The translations under genes were made by a program, and so were the position numbers. The notes beneath the pieces are model-generated. The model was not told the origin of the DNA and searched no databases. It saw only the letters and a program-made list of their open reading frames with translations. This document shows positions 32,748-41,060 of a DNA stretch of 42,993 nt, in pieces. The DNA lies in NCBI GenBank assembly GCA_964394585.1, contig CAYMYI010000025.1, positions 1 through 42,993 on the forward strand. The letters are read 5' to 3'. The DNA is from CAYUJH01 sp964394585 (GTDB taxonomy: Bacteria > Bacteroidota > Bacteroidia > Cytophagales > Flammeovirgaceae). Positions within the stretch are counted from its first letter, which is position 1; the number at the start of each line of letters is the position of its first letter.

Positions 32748-33572
32748 ATGGAAAACTTAGACAATTACATTCAAGAGGGGATTCCCTTAATCATGGGTTA
32801 CCTGCCGCGTTTAGCCCTAGCCATTGTAGTTCTCGTTATAGGCATGTGGATTATTGGCATTATCACAAAAGGGCTTGGAAAAGTACTTACACGCCGCCAA
32901 ATTGATGTTTCCCTTCAATCGTTTTTGAAAAGCTTACTCAGCATTACGCTGAAAATCATGTTGCTGATCAGCGTAGCGAGCATGGTAGGGATTCAAACCA
33001 CCTCGTTCGTGGCGATTGTAGGTGCGGCAGGGCTTGCCATCGGTTTAGCACTCCAAGGAACACTCGCCAATTTTGCAGGCGGTGTCCTTATTTTGCTGTT
33101 TCGCCCTTACAAAGTGGGCGACCTTATCCAAGCACAAGGCCATTTAGGGCATGTGAAAGAAATTCAGATGTTTGTTACCATCATCACTACACTGGATAGC
33201 AAAACTACGATTATTCCGAATGGAGCGATTTCTAACGGCGACATCACCAACTTTACCACTGCGGGTAAAATCCGGGTCGATTTGGTATTTGGCATTTCAT
33301 ATGGTTCAGATATTAAAGCGGCTCGCAATGCGCTCATGAACGTGATGACGAGCCACCCCAAAGTAATGAAAGACCCTGCTCCTTTTGTAGGGGTTCTCGA
33401 ACTTGCCGATAGTTCGGTGAATTTGGCAGTGCGTCCGTTTTGCGATCCTGCCGTATACTGGGATGTGTATTTTGATGTGTACGAACAAGGCAAAGAAGCC
33501 CTCGATGCTGCAGGAGTTACCATTCCATTCCCTCAGTTGGATGTACATTTTGATAAAACCAACGAACAATAA
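32748..33572 (+). CDS. mscS: Small-conductance mechanosensitive channel
   Basis: The 274-residue protein has three N-terminal helices. The pore helix carries the glycine/alanine-rich MscS pattern (VGAAGLAIGLALQGTLANFAGG, ~91-112), followed by the beta-domain RPYKVGDLIQAQGHLGHVKE and the cytoplasmic vestibule to ~270. Length is close to E. coli MscS (286). It opens under membrane tension to release solutes. A TATTTTGG run near 32689 upstream may be its promoter, and a strong terminator follows at 33601-33631. Confidence 0.95.
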   Translation: MENLDNYIQEGIPLIMGYLPRLALAIVVLVIGMWIIGIITKGLGKVLTRRQIDVSLQSFLKSLLSITLKIMLLISVASMVGIQTTSFVAIVGAAGLAIGLALQGTLANFAGGVLILLFRPYKVGDLIQAQGHLGHVKEIQMFVTIITTLDSKTTIIPNGAISNGDITNFTTAGKIRVDLVFGISYGSDIKAARNALMNVMTSHPKVMKDPAPFVGVLELADSSVNLAVRPFCDPAVYWDVYFDVYEQGKEALDAAGVTIPFPQLDVHFDKTNEQ

Positions 33573-33586
33573 CCAAGTACTTGGTT
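33571..33586. repeat. 16-bp perfect palindrome at the mscS stop codon
   Basis: AACCAAGTACTTGGTT overlaps the TAA stop of mscS. It is too short of a loop for a hairpin and has no T-tract. It may be a protein-binding site or chance. Confidence 0.35.
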
Positions 33587-33600
33587 AGCCATTATGATAG

Positions 33601-33631
33601 CACCTCATGTTTGCCATGGGGTGTTTTTTTT
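33601..33631 (+). terminator. Intrinsic terminator of mscS
   Basis: CACCTCATG (33601-33609) and CATGGGGTG (33615-33623) pair with one G-T wobble around TTTGC and are followed by eight T residues (33624-33631). This is a textbook rho-independent terminator. Confidence 0.85.
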
Positions 33632-33679
33632 GTTTAAGAGGGCAGCACGCCACCAAACTAAGTAGCGAAATTTTCCTGC

Positions 33680-35167
33680 TTATCCATGCTTATATTTTCC
33701 TGCCTGGAAGTTCAACGAAAGATAAAACACACTTCCAAACCCTAGAGCGAGCATCGTATGAAACGGAAGTAACCCCACATCGCCTATCCAAAAGGCTATG
33801 CCAACCCCTACGATGAAGTAAACAGAGAGCAGCCCTTCGAGTAAGGTAGCCCAGCTTACCTTGCGCTTTAAATACACGTTTTGGCGCCACCCATCTGACT
33901 TACGGATTACGTTAAACTTTGGCGTACGAATAAAGGGCGTTTTAATACCTATCCACCCTTCTGCTACGGCAATAGCATTGTGCAATGCCAAGCCCATGTA
34001 CACTGTTAAAAATAATAGAAATCCCTTTAAAAACGAGGCTATATGCGTGTGGGTTCGGAGCGTTTGTGTTGAAGTCCAATAAAAAAACATCATTCCTAAA
34101 AAACCTACTACAAACACACCTCCAAGGTGAAACCACAAAGTTAGTTCGGGGTGTCGAGCTTTAACCCAAAGTAGCGGCACACTTGCCAGCGCTGCTATCA
34201 ATAAAAATAAAAACACACTACTATTGAGTAAGTGGAAACAAGCATGGAGCGTATGCACCCATTTTTGAGGGTGCTTGAGTACTTGGATTAAATGCTTGCG
34301 GGCTGTTTCGGCAGCCCCTTTGTTCCATCGGAACTGCTGCGACTTAAAGGCAGGCATGGTGATGGGTAATTCGGCTGGCGATTCTACTTGTTGTAGGTAC
34401 ACAAATTTCCACCCTTTGAGCTGTGCCCGATAGCTCAAATCGAGGTCTTCGGTTAAGGTATCGGGTTGCCAGCCTCCTGCCGATTCGATACACGTTTTCC
34501 GCCATACCCCCGCAGTTCCGTTAAAATTGATGAAGCTCCCGGCATGCGAACGCCCCGTTTGTTCGATGGTAAAGTGAGCATCTAACCCAAAAGCTTGGGC
34601 TTGGGTTAGCCATGAATAGCCTCTGTTCAGGTGCCCCCATCGGGTTTGTACCATCCCGATATTTTCTGAGGTAAAATGGGGTAAGGTTTTGTGCAAAAAA
34701 TCGGGATTGGGTAAAAAATCAGCATCAAAAATAGCGATATACTCACCGCTTGCCTGCGCCAAGCCATAGGCTAAGGCTCCTGCTTTGTAGCCTACACGCT
34801 CAGGGCGCCGAACCAACTCGATAGACAGCGTTGGCTGCCGTTGCCGAATTTGGGCAATGGTTTCAGCGGCTAGCTCTGGGGTTTCGTCGGTAGAGTCGTC
34901 GAGTACTTGAATTTGCAGTTTTTCGGGAGGATAGTCTATCGCAGCTACGGCTTTAATAAGCCGCTGAACTACATATTTTTCGTTGTACAAGGGAAGCTGA
35001 ATAGTAACATAAGGATAGTGTTGCAACTCTCTTTCCTGAGCAGATTCCCGCATTTTTTGTTGCTTTTGGGCTTTCAGGAAATGCCAAACGAGGTGCATTT
35101 GCCCTACGCTGAATAAAAATACAATCGCTAATGCACTCAAATAAACGAAAACAACAAAATAGACCAT
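33680..35167 (-). CDS. Cellulose-synthase-like family 2 glycosyltransferase
   Basis: The 495-residue protein has an N-terminal membrane helix. A processive-type GT2 domain follows with VTIQLPLYNEKYVVQRLI, IQVLDDSTDET, IFDADFLP (DxD), TLTEDLDLSYR (TED) and QQFRW (Q/RxxRW, ~275-279), the four motifs of the CelA/BcsA superfamily. About five C-terminal membrane helices complete it. It lacks a PilZ domain. It is related to the CESA_CelA-like group and probably adds or polymerises hexose at the inner membrane. It lies 8 bp downstream of the dolichyl-phosphate-mannosyltransferase-like gene, with which it is likely co-transcribed. Confidence 0.87.
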   Translation of the reverse strand: MVYFVVFVYLSALAIVFLFSVGQMHLVWHFLKAQKQQKMRESAQERELQHYPYVTIQLPLYNEKYVVQRLIKAVAAIDYPPEKLQIQVLDDSTDETPELAAETIAQIRQRQPTLSIELVRRPERVGYKAGALAYGLAQASGEYIAIFDADFLPNPDFLHKTLPHFTSENIGMVQTRWGHLNRGYSWLTQAQAFGLDAHFTIEQTGRSHAGSFINFNGTAGVWRKTCIESAGGWQPDTLTEDLDLSYRAQLKGWKFVYLQQVESPAELPITMPAFKSQQFRWNKGAAETARKHLIQVLKHPQKWVHTLHACFHLLNSSVFLFLLIAALASVPLLWVKARHPELTLWFHLGGVFVVGFLGMMFFYWTSTQTLRTHTHIASFLKGFLLFLTVYMGLALHNAIAVAEGWIGIKTPFIRTPKFNVIRKSDGWRQNVYLKRKVSWATLLEGLLSVYFIVGVGIAFWIGDVGLLPFHTMLALGFGSVFYLSLNFQAGKYKHG

Positions 35168-35175
35168 TTTCTTTT

Positions 35176-35970
35176 TCAGATTAGATATTTAAAAATAGTC
35201 CATAAGATTTTATACCCTGCCATTACAGTGCCTTTCACTGTTCCCGATACTTTCGAAACACCAATTCGCTGCCTATAATTTACAGGAACTTCTGTACACT
35301 TTAATCCTTTTTTGGCTGCTTTGAGCTGCATTTCCACCGTCCAACCGTAGGTTTTATCGCGCATTTCTAATAGCATGAGTGCTTCGTAGCGTATCGCCCG
35401 AAACGGCCCTAAATCGGTAAAGTGTACACCATAGAGCCATCGGAGTAAAGTAGTAGCTAACCAATTCCCAAAGATTTGGGGGAAGGTCATCGAAAATTTC
35501 TCACGGTTACCCAATGCCCTAGAGCCAATCACTAAATCGGCGTTTCCTTCAAAAATAGGCGCTACAACATGGGGCATATCCTCGGGGTAGTCAGAGTAAT
35601 CACCATCTATAAACACAATTATATCAGCTTTTTCTGCGCTATTTGCTACGTGTTCCATCCCCTTTAAACAAGCATAACCGTACCCTTTTCGGGGTTCTTC
35701 CAGGGCGGTGGCTCCTTGGCGTCGAATTTCTTCTAAAGTTCGGTCGGTAGAGCCATTATCCACTACGATAATTTCGGTAACGAGCGATTTAGGGATGTCT
35801 GCAATTACTTTTCCGATTGACTTTTCCTCGTTTAAGGCAGGAATGATGACTTTTACGACGGGAGGATTTCGGAAAGATGACGCAGCATGAAAAGAATTGT
35901 TTTCCAATAGAATCGAACTTTTTCGTTTTGGAGGCGAATTTACAAGAAAAGCATAGAGTGGAGGTGTCAA
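35176..35970 (-). CDS. DPM1/DPG-like family 2 glycosyltransferase
   Basis: After a poorly conserved N-terminal stretch (~40 residues) the 264-residue protein has VKVIIPALNEEKSIGKVIAD, IIVVDNGSTDRTLEEIRRQG, KGYGYACLKGM, IIVFIDGDYSDYPEDM and NWLATTLLRWLYGVHFTDLG, the series typical of polyprenyl-phosphate hexosyl transferases (DPM1-like). It would transfer a sugar from a nucleotide donor to a lipid carrier at the inner membrane. No in-frame ATG precedes the conserved core; TTG at 35970 or TTG at 35907 are possible starts, so the true 5' end is uncertain. It starts 23 bp after nuoJ. Confidence 0.83.
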   Translation of the reverse strand: MTPPLYAFLVNSPPKRKSSILLENNSFHAASSFRNPPVVKVIIPALNEEKSIGKVIADIPKSLVTEIIVVDNGSTDRTLEEIRRQGATALEEPRKGYGYACLKGMEHVANSAEKADIIVFIDGDYSDYPEDMPHVVAPIFEGNADLVIGSRALGNREKFSMTFPQIFGNWLATTLLRWLYGVHFTDLGPFRAIRYEALMLLEMRDKTYGWTVEMQLKAAKKGLKCTEVPVNYRQRIGVSKVSGTVKGTVMAGYKILWTIFKYLI

Positions 35971-35993
35971 CCGAACGACAGAATTTACATTGT

Positions 35994-36515
35994 TCAGTCT
36001 GCTTCCGATTGATCGCTTTGGTGGGCTACCAGAAAGGCTGCTGCCACTAAGGCAACGAGTAGTAAAACACCTGCTAGCTCAAAAGCATAGGCATACTCGG
36101 TGAGAAATAATTTGCCAAGGTGCTCTGTAGTAGGTTTAGTGGTTGCCACTATCTCAATTTCTTCGTCTTGGTAATGCCGATGAATTAAATACCCGAATCC
36201 TGTTGCCACTAAAAGGGCGATGAAGGTACTACTTAATCGATTATGGTGCCCGACAAGTAACCCTTCCGTGCCTTTTCGATGAGTGAACATAATTCCGAAA
36301 ATTAATAGCACGAGCACCCCCCCTACATACACCACCACTTGTGCTACTGCAAGAAAATCAGCCCCTAGCAATGCAAAAAAAGCGGCGATGCTCACCAAGG
36401 TCATTAAAAAACCTAAGGCAGCATATAAAATATTGCGGGCAAGGAGAAGCCACATAGCCCCTCCTATTCCTAAACACCCAAACAATACAAAGGCTATCAA
36501 AGTAAAATCTATCAT
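35994..36515 (-). CDS. nuoJ: NADH-quinone oxidoreductase subunit J
   Basis: The 173-residue protein has five membrane helices and the conserved NuoJ block AALGFLMTLVSIAAFFALLG, then DFLAVAQVVVYVGGVLVLLI and FGIMFTHR. It is an inner-membrane subunit of the proton-pumping arm of Complex I. Its ATG overlaps the nuoI stop as ATGA, so the two are translationally coupled. nuoK, which normally follows, is missing: the next gene is a glycosyltransferase. Confidence 0.93.
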   Translation of the reverse strand: MIDFTLIAFVLFGCLGIGGAMWLLLARNILYAALGFLMTLVSIAAFFALLGADFLAVAQVVVYVGGVLVLLIFGIMFTHRKGTEGLLVGHHNRLSSTFIALLVATGFGYLIHRHYQDEEIEIVATTKPTTEHLGKLFLTEYAYAFELAGVLLLVALVAAAFLVAHQSDQSEAD

Positions 36516-37381
36516 TGATCAGAAGTATTATCAGAAGGAGGTGTAGGGCGTTTAATTTTAGGGCGCACCCTTGGGCGAAAAGCAGGCTTAGGTGCTTCGG
36601 TATTTTCAACAGGTTTTTCTGACTCATTCGGTTCATCTGTCTTTTTAACTACAGGGCGTTTGATTGCCGGGCGAACTCGTTGAGGTTTTGTCGATTGTGC
36701 TTCTTCTTTGGAAGTATCCTCTGTTTGAGGCTCAGCAGGTTTGTGCACTGCCGGCCGTTTTACAGCAGGACGCGCCTTTGCCGATGGTTTCTCTGCTAAT
36801 TTTTCTGCTTCGGCTTTCAGTTTTGCCGCTTGTTGTGCTTCGTAAGCCTGCTTTTTTTCGGCGACTTCTTCGGCAGTCATTTCAGAAAAAGCGAAGTTCA
36901 TCTCATTCAATTCAAAGGAACTAAAATCGTAGTCGGGAGTCATGGTGAGGCATTCAGTAGGGCATACAGTGGTACATAAGCCACAAAAACAGCATTTTGC
37001 CATATCGATGTCAAATTTGGCGGCATGCAAACGTTTGGCAGTACCATCTGAGGTGTACCCAATTGTTTCGGTAGCTTTCACTACTTCAATATCGATGCAA
37101 TCAACTGGGCAAATTTTGGCGCACTTATCACAGACAATGCAGTCGTCGATTTCATTATGCAATTTGTACCGTCCATTCTCCGGCGTTGGCAATACTTCCC
37201 TAGGGTATTTTAGTGTAAAAATCCCTTCTTGATGGTTGAAGTAGCCAGACTGTTGAGGACCTTCTGCACCTCGTTTTGTATTTCTCACTGCTTTTTTCAG
37301 GTGCCGAATCGTAATGCTTGCCCCTTTCAAAGAGGTAGCAACGGCATCGCCCAGTGCTTTCCAATATCCTTTTTTTGCCAA
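36512..37381 (-). CDS. nuoI: NADH-quinone oxidoreductase subunit I with extended basic/proline tail
   Basis: Residues 1-165 are a normal NuoI with two 4Fe-4S motifs: C81-x2-C84-x2-C87-x3-C91 and C130-x2-C133-x2-C136-x3-C140. They carry electrons to the last cluster before quinone. From ~170 to 289 there is an unusual tail: a helical Ala/Lys/Glu segment, then three RPxxKRP repeats at 204-210, 237-243 and 273-279, separated by acidic, serine/threonine-rich spacers. Typical NuoI proteins are about 150-220 residues. The apparent start is TTG at 37381, because an in-frame TAA lies two codons upstream; the promoter candidate at 37416-37423 fits this start. nuoA-H are not upstream. Confidence 0.92.
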   Translation of the reverse strand: MAKKGYWKALGDAVATSLKGASITIRHLKKAVRNTKRGAEGPQQSGYFNHQEGIFTLKYPREVLPTPENGRYKLHNEIDDCIVCDKCAKICPVDCIDIEVVKATETIGYTSDGTAKRLHAAKFDIDMAKCCFCGLCTTVCPTECLTMTPDYDFSSFELNEMNFAFSEMTAEEVAEKKQAYEAQQAAKLKAEAEKLAEKPSAKARPAVKRPAVHKPAEPQTEDTSKEEAQSTKPQRVRPAIKRPVVKKTDEPNESEKPVENTEAPKPAFRPRVRPKIKRPTPPSDNTSDQ

Positions 37382-37415
37382 TTTTTACAGAGTTTGGTAG
37401 AACAATCGGTTTATC

Positions 37416-37423
37416 CAAAACTA
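37416..37423 (-). promoter_or_regulatory. Bacteroidota -7 box for nuoIJ
   Basis: The minus strand reads TAGTTTTG, an exact match to TAnnTTTG, 34 bp upstream of the nuoI start. Only a weak -33 (CTGTTT) is seen upstream. Confidence 0.4.
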
Positions 37424-37473
37424 ACAACTATGTAGTAAACAGGAAAAACGCATCGGTTGTCAGCATCCTTTTA

Positions 37474-37481
37474 TATATTTG
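37474..37481 (+). promoter_or_regulatory. Bacteroidota -7 box for sucC
   Basis: TATATTTG matches TAnnTTTG exactly and lies 63 bp upstream of the sucC ATG. A TTG at 37457-37459 is closer than the usual 19-21 bp, so the -33 assignment is uncertain. Confidence 0.4.
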
Positions 37482-37544
37482 AGAATACAACAAATTGAAC
37501 AGGTTTTTAAATAAAATCATTTACGTTTTTCTCACCTTTTCATT

Positions 37545-38735
37545 ATGAATATACACGAACATCAGGCGAAAGAAACCCTTAAAAAATATGGTGTCGCCAT
37601 TCAGGAAGGTATTGTAGCCTACTCCCCAGAAGAAGCCGTAGAAGCCGCCAGACGCCTCAATGAACACACCGGAACCAACTGGTGGGTTATCAAGGCGCAA
37701 ATCCACGCAGGTGGCCGCGGTAAAGGCGGAGGTGTAAAATTAGCCAAATCGCTCGAAGATGTACGCGAGTTAGCCGGCAAGATTATCGGGATGCAATTGG
37801 TTACTCCTCAAACCGGCCCTGAAGGGAAAAAAGTGCACAAAATTTTAGTAGCTGAAGATGTGTATTACCCAGGCCCCTCAGAAACTTCTGAATTTTATAT
37901 GAGCGTGTTACTTAACCGCTCTACCGGCAGAAATATGATTATGTACTCTACCGAAGGGGGGATGGATATCGAAGAAGTAGCTGAAAAAACGCCCCATCTT
38001 ATCTTTAAAGAAGAAGTAGACCCCAGTGTAGGATTGCAAGGGTTTCAGGCTCGCCGTGTAGCTTTTAACTTAGGTTTGAGCGGCCAGGCATTTAAACAAA
38101 TGGTGAAGTTTGTAATGGCGCTCTACAAAGCATACGAAGAAACTGATTCGGATATGTTCGAGATTAACCCGGTGTTGAAAACCTCGGACGATAAAATTAT
38201 TGCTGTAGATGCGAAGGTAAACCTTGACGACAATGCCTTGTTCCGCCATCCTGATTTGGCTCAAATGCGCGATATTGCCGAAGAAGACCCGCTAGAAGTA
38301 GAAGCAAGTGAGGCAAAACTAGGTAGCTACGTAAAGCTAGATGGCAACGTAGGTTGTATGGTAAACGGTGCTGGTTTAGCAATGGCTACTATGGATATGA
38401 TTAAACTATCAGGTGGTGAGCCGGCTAACTTCCTCGATGTAGGAAAAGCCAATGCCGAAACTGTAGAAGCAGGTTTCCGCATCATTTTAAAAGATCCGAA
38501 TGTAAAGGCAATTCTTATCAATATATTTGGTGGAATTGTTCGCTGCGATCGCGTAGCAAACGGCGTAGTAGAAGCCTATAAGAAGATTGGTGATATCCGT
38601 GTACCCATAATCGTGCGTTTACAAGGCACGAACGCTGAGGAAGCTGCTAAAATCATCGAAGAATCGGGCTTGAAAGTTCAAGGGGCTATTCTCTTGAAAG
38701 ATGCTGCGGAAAAAGTGAAAGCGGCTTTAGCGTAA
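37545..38735 (+). CDS. sucC: Succinyl-CoA synthetase (ADP-forming), beta subunit
   Basis: The 396-residue protein matches SucC end to end. It begins MNIHEHQAKETLKKYGVAI, followed by the ATP-grasp segments AQIHAGGRGKGGGVKLAKS (~50-68) and DMFEINPVLKTSDDKIIAVD (~203), and the CoA-ligase part NFLDVGKANAETVEAGF and NIFGGIVRCDRVANGVVEA. Length is close to E. coli SucC (388). It makes ATP or GTP from succinyl-CoA in the TCA cycle together with SucD. sucD is not adjacent: a terminator follows directly. Confidence 0.97.
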   Translation: MNIHEHQAKETLKKYGVAIQEGIVAYSPEEAVEAARRLNEHTGTNWWVIKAQIHAGGRGKGGGVKLAKSLEDVRELAGKIIGMQLVTPQTGPEGKKVHKILVAEDVYYPGPSETSEFYMSVLLNRSTGRNMIMYSTEGGMDIEEVAEKTPHLIFKEEVDPSVGLQGFQARRVAFNLGLSGQAFKQMVKFVMALYKAYEETDSDMFEINPVLKTSDDKIIAVDAKVNLDDNALFRHPDLAQMRDIAEEDPLEVEASEAKLGSYVKLDGNVGCMVNGAGLAMATMDMIKLSGGEPANFLDVGKANAETVEAGFRIILKDPNVKAILINIFGGIVRCDRVANGVVEAYKKIGDIRVPIIVRLQGTNAEEAAKIIEESGLKVQGAILLKDAAEKVKAALA

Positions 38736-38756
38736 TCGATATATTTTTCTCATATT

Positions 38757-38796
38757 ATTTGCCAAAGTACGTAATCGCACTTTGGCAAATTTTTTT
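38757..38796 (+). terminator. Intrinsic terminator of sucC
   Basis: ATTTGCCAAAGT (38757-38768) and ACTTTGGCAAAT (38779-38790) form a perfect 12-bp stem with a 10-nt loop, followed by six T residues. It starts 22 bp after the sucC stop. Confidence 0.92.
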
Positions 38797-38820
38797 CCTT
38801 CACTTAAACCTTTTCTCTCT

Positions 38821-39159
38821 ATGAAAAAAACAGGCATATTTTTACTTCTTGCTTTTATACTTTTCTGCTTTACGCAGTGCGAAGGGTTACTAGCTACCGA
38901 CATCCAAAAAATTGTAGATAACCCTCAACAGTTTACTGATAAAGAAATAACCGTGCGTGGCACGGTTGGTAATGTTACCGATCTTGCCGTGTTACGTTAT
39001 TATAAGCTCGCCGATAACACCGGGGAAATTCACGTAATTGCCAAAGGCGATTTGCCTTCCCGCGGCGATAAGGTTACCGTAACCGGTAAGGTAAAGCCTG
39101 TATTTAAAATTGGCAATTCACAGTTTACAGTGATTGAAGAGGTTCCTAAGCGGAAATAG
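38821..39159 (+). CDS. Small secreted OB-fold protein
   Basis: From the ATG at 38821 there are 112 residues. A TTG-initiated extension would start inside the sucC terminator and is rejected. A signal peptide (1-18) ends in FTQC, close to but not a canonical lipobox, so lipidation is possible. The mature part (DNPQQFTDKEITVRGTVGNV, YKLADNTGEIHVIAKGDLPS, GDKVTVTGKVKPVFKIGN) has the strand pattern of OB-fold domains. It is periplasmic or envelope-bound; ligand and role are unknown. Confidence 0.65.
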   Translation: MKKTGIFLLLAFILFCFTQCEGLLATDIQKIVDNPQQFTDKEITVRGTVGNVTDLAVLRYYKLADNTGEIHVIAKGDLPSRGDKVTVTGKVKPVFKIGNSQFTVIEEVPKRK

Positions 39160-39217
39160 ACTGCTGAACTGATTCTTTGAAAGATTGATACTTTGTAACA
39201 AATACCTTAAAACAGAA

Positions 39218-39249
39218 AGTACGCTGTACTCCGCAGAGTATAGCGCACT
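39218..39249. terminator. Probable bidirectional terminator hairpin between convergent genes
   Basis: A 14-bp stem (39218-39231 with 39236-39249; one mismatch, one G-T pair) with a CGCA loop lies between the ends of the OB-fold gene and amtB. T-tracts on both sides are short, so its efficiency is uncertain. Confidence 0.5.
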
Positions 39250-39282
39250 TATCTGTTCACATTACTATTAGAAAAAAAGAAC

Positions 39283-40665
39283 TTACTCGTCGAACACAAT
39301 GGTATATCCTCTAATACCATGTTCGTGGCTATCCAGCCCTGTTTTTTCATGCTCGGGCGTTACACGTAACCCAATGGTTTTATCAATGGCAAAGAAAATA
39401 ATGAGTGCAGAACCAAACGCAGCTACGCCACAAATACCTACACTCACTAACTGAATTACGAATTGCTCCCAGCTAGCCATAGCACCAAATATTCCAACGG
39501 CTAAGGTTCCGAAAATACCACAGGTAAGATGAACTGAGACAGCTCCTACGCAATCGTCTAGCCTTAAACGATCTAGCAATACGGCAGAAGCTACCACCAA
39601 ACCGCCACAAAGTAAACCAATGATGATGGCATCAATAAAGGTCATTTGGTCTGCTCCGGCAGTAATTCCCACTAAACCTGCTAAAATCCCATTCAGTGCC
39701 ATCCCTAAATCGAGGCGCTTGAAAGCAATAAATCCTGCAATAGCCCCGCCTACAGCACCAGCTGCCGCTGCCATCGAAGTAGTTACTAATACCAACGAAA
39801 CCGTAGCAGGATCTGCCGAGAGCACTGAACCTCCATTGAAACCAAACCAGCCAAGCCAAAGCAAGAAAACACCGATTACCGCTAATGGCACACTAGAACC
39901 CGGGAAATCTTTCACTTTCCCATCTACATATTTACCCAAACGGGGTCCTAAAATGATAATCCCGGCGAGTGCTCCCCACCCCCCTACAGAGTGAACTAAG
40001 GTGGAGCCAGCGAAATCGTAGAAACCGTAGGCATCCAAGAAGCCTGTTCCCCATTTCCAGCTACCAATTATCGGATATACAAACCCCACAAAGAAAATGG
40101 TGAAGAGAAAATAGCCTGAAATTTTGATACGTTCTGCTACAGCACCCGAAACAATAGTCGCTGCAGTAGCCGCAAACATCGCCTGAAAGAGGAAATCCGT
40201 CCAGCGCGTATAATGCCCGTTAGCATATTCAGGTCCCATGCCATTTTCTACTTGTAAAATGCCAAACCCATCGAAACCAAAAATAAAGCCTGCTTCAGCC
40301 GTAGTAGGGTACATTAAACTAAAGCCAAAGAGTGCGTACGTAATCAAGCCTATCGCAGGGGTCAGGGTGTTTTTGAACAAGATATTCACCGTATTTTTCG
40401 CTTGCGTAAAGCCTGCTTCCACCCCGGCAAAACCCAAATGCATAATAAATACCAGTGCAGTGGCAATCATCATCCAAATGTTATTTGCAGTGAGTGATAA
40501 CATCGACATTTGTTGAGCCGCATCAGGAGCACCAGTAGCGGTAGTGCTACTGGTAGCTTCGATAGTTGCATTCTCCATTAGGGGAGCACCTCCAAGGCTT
40601 TCAAGCGTATTTGAAAGCAACTTGAGCACTTCTCCTTCAAAAAAGGAAGTGAGCAAATCAACCAT
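39283..40665 (-). CDS. amtB: Ammonium transporter
   Basis: The 460-residue protein has about eleven membrane helices after an N-terminal ~60-residue region. The pore histidines lie in HSVGGWGALAGI (equivalent to E. coli His168) and HLTCGIFGTLAVG (His318). The early block ALVFIMHLGFAGVEAGF places it nearer the cyanobacterial/plant-type Amt branch than E. coli AmtB. It brings ammonium/ammonia into the cell under nitrogen limitation. A glnK gene, often adjacent, is not present. A hairpin with a T-tract lies 74 bp upstream in its leader. Confidence 0.96.
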   Translation of the reverse strand: MVDLLTSFFEGEVLKLLSNTLESLGGAPLMENATIEATSSTTATGAPDAAQQMSMLSLTANNIWMMIATALVFIMHLGFAGVEAGFTQAKNTVNILFKNTLTPAIGLITYALFGFSLMYPTTAEAGFIFGFDGFGILQVENGMGPEYANGHYTRWTDFLFQAMFAATAATIVSGAVAERIKISGYFLFTIFFVGFVYPIIGSWKWGTGFLDAYGFYDFAGSTLVHSVGGWGALAGIIILGPRLGKYVDGKVKDFPGSSVPLAVIGVFLLWLGWFGFNGGSVLSADPATVSLVLVTTSMAAAAGAVGGAIAGFIAFKRLDLGMALNGILAGLVGITAGADQMTFIDAIIIGLLCGGLVVASAVLLDRLRLDDCVGAVSVHLTCGIFGTLAVGIFGAMASWEQFVIQLVSVGICGVAAFGSALIIFFAIDKTIGLRVTPEHEKTGLDSHEHGIRGYTIVFDE

Positions 40666-40992
40666 AGTTGTAAAATTAAATTGATAAGTACTGTTGTTGT
40701 TTTATAATAATTGTGGTTTGTAGATACCATTAAAAACCCTCTTGAGGCTTCAAGAGACAACTAAGCTAGTACTTTCATTTTCATATTGAAGAGGATAGTT
40801 GAGCGAATAGTTAGAACTAAACCCGTTTTACTAAAACTACCCCTTATTTTAACCCAATTTTACAAAATTGAAATAATAGAAACAATATATAGTTTCTTTT
40901 TCACCCTATTAAATATTTTTTTATGTATAAATAAAAAAATAAGATTTATTTTTATACTTCAAATTGACTCGTACACAAAAGTGTTGAATGAA
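40666..40992. other. AT-rich leader region of amtB
   Basis: About 330 bp without a convincing gene. It holds the hairpin at 40734-40756 and an extremely AT-rich block (~40840-40980). A plus-strand reading frame here (40786-41004) is low-complexity, ends inside the SusD terminator and is rejected. Confidence 0.5.
40734..40756 (-). terminator. Terminator/attenuator-like hairpin in the amtB leader
   Basis: On the minus strand a perfect 7-bp stem (CTCTTGA/TCAAGAG, 40739-40756) with an AGCC loop is followed by GGTTTTT, 69-91 nt before the amtB start. If the promoter lies upstream, this could attenuate amtB; otherwise it may insulate amtB from SusC/SusD transcription. Confidence 0.45.
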
Positions 40993-41026
40993 AAAAGGCT
41001 ATGAATCGTACGATTCATAGCCTTTT
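40993..41026 (-). terminator. Perfect 34-bp palindromic terminator after susD
   Basis: AAAAGGCTATGAATCGT (40993-41009) is followed directly by its exact reverse complement (41010-41026). On the minus strand the run of T extends to six. It lies 35 bp after the susD stop and should end SusC/SusD transcription. Confidence 0.85.
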
Positions 41027-41060
41027 ACAAAAAAGATTTTACTAACGAGCCACTACGCTA

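Noticed and set aside
38782..38820. Longer TTG-initiated start for the OB-fold protein
   Set aside because: It would begin within the sucC terminator stem; the ATG at 38821 starts directly with a signal peptide.
40786..41004. Plus-strand reading frame of 72 codons between amtB and susD
   Set aside because: Extremely AT-rich, low-complexity sequence that ends inside the susD terminator palindrome; no recognisable protein pattern.
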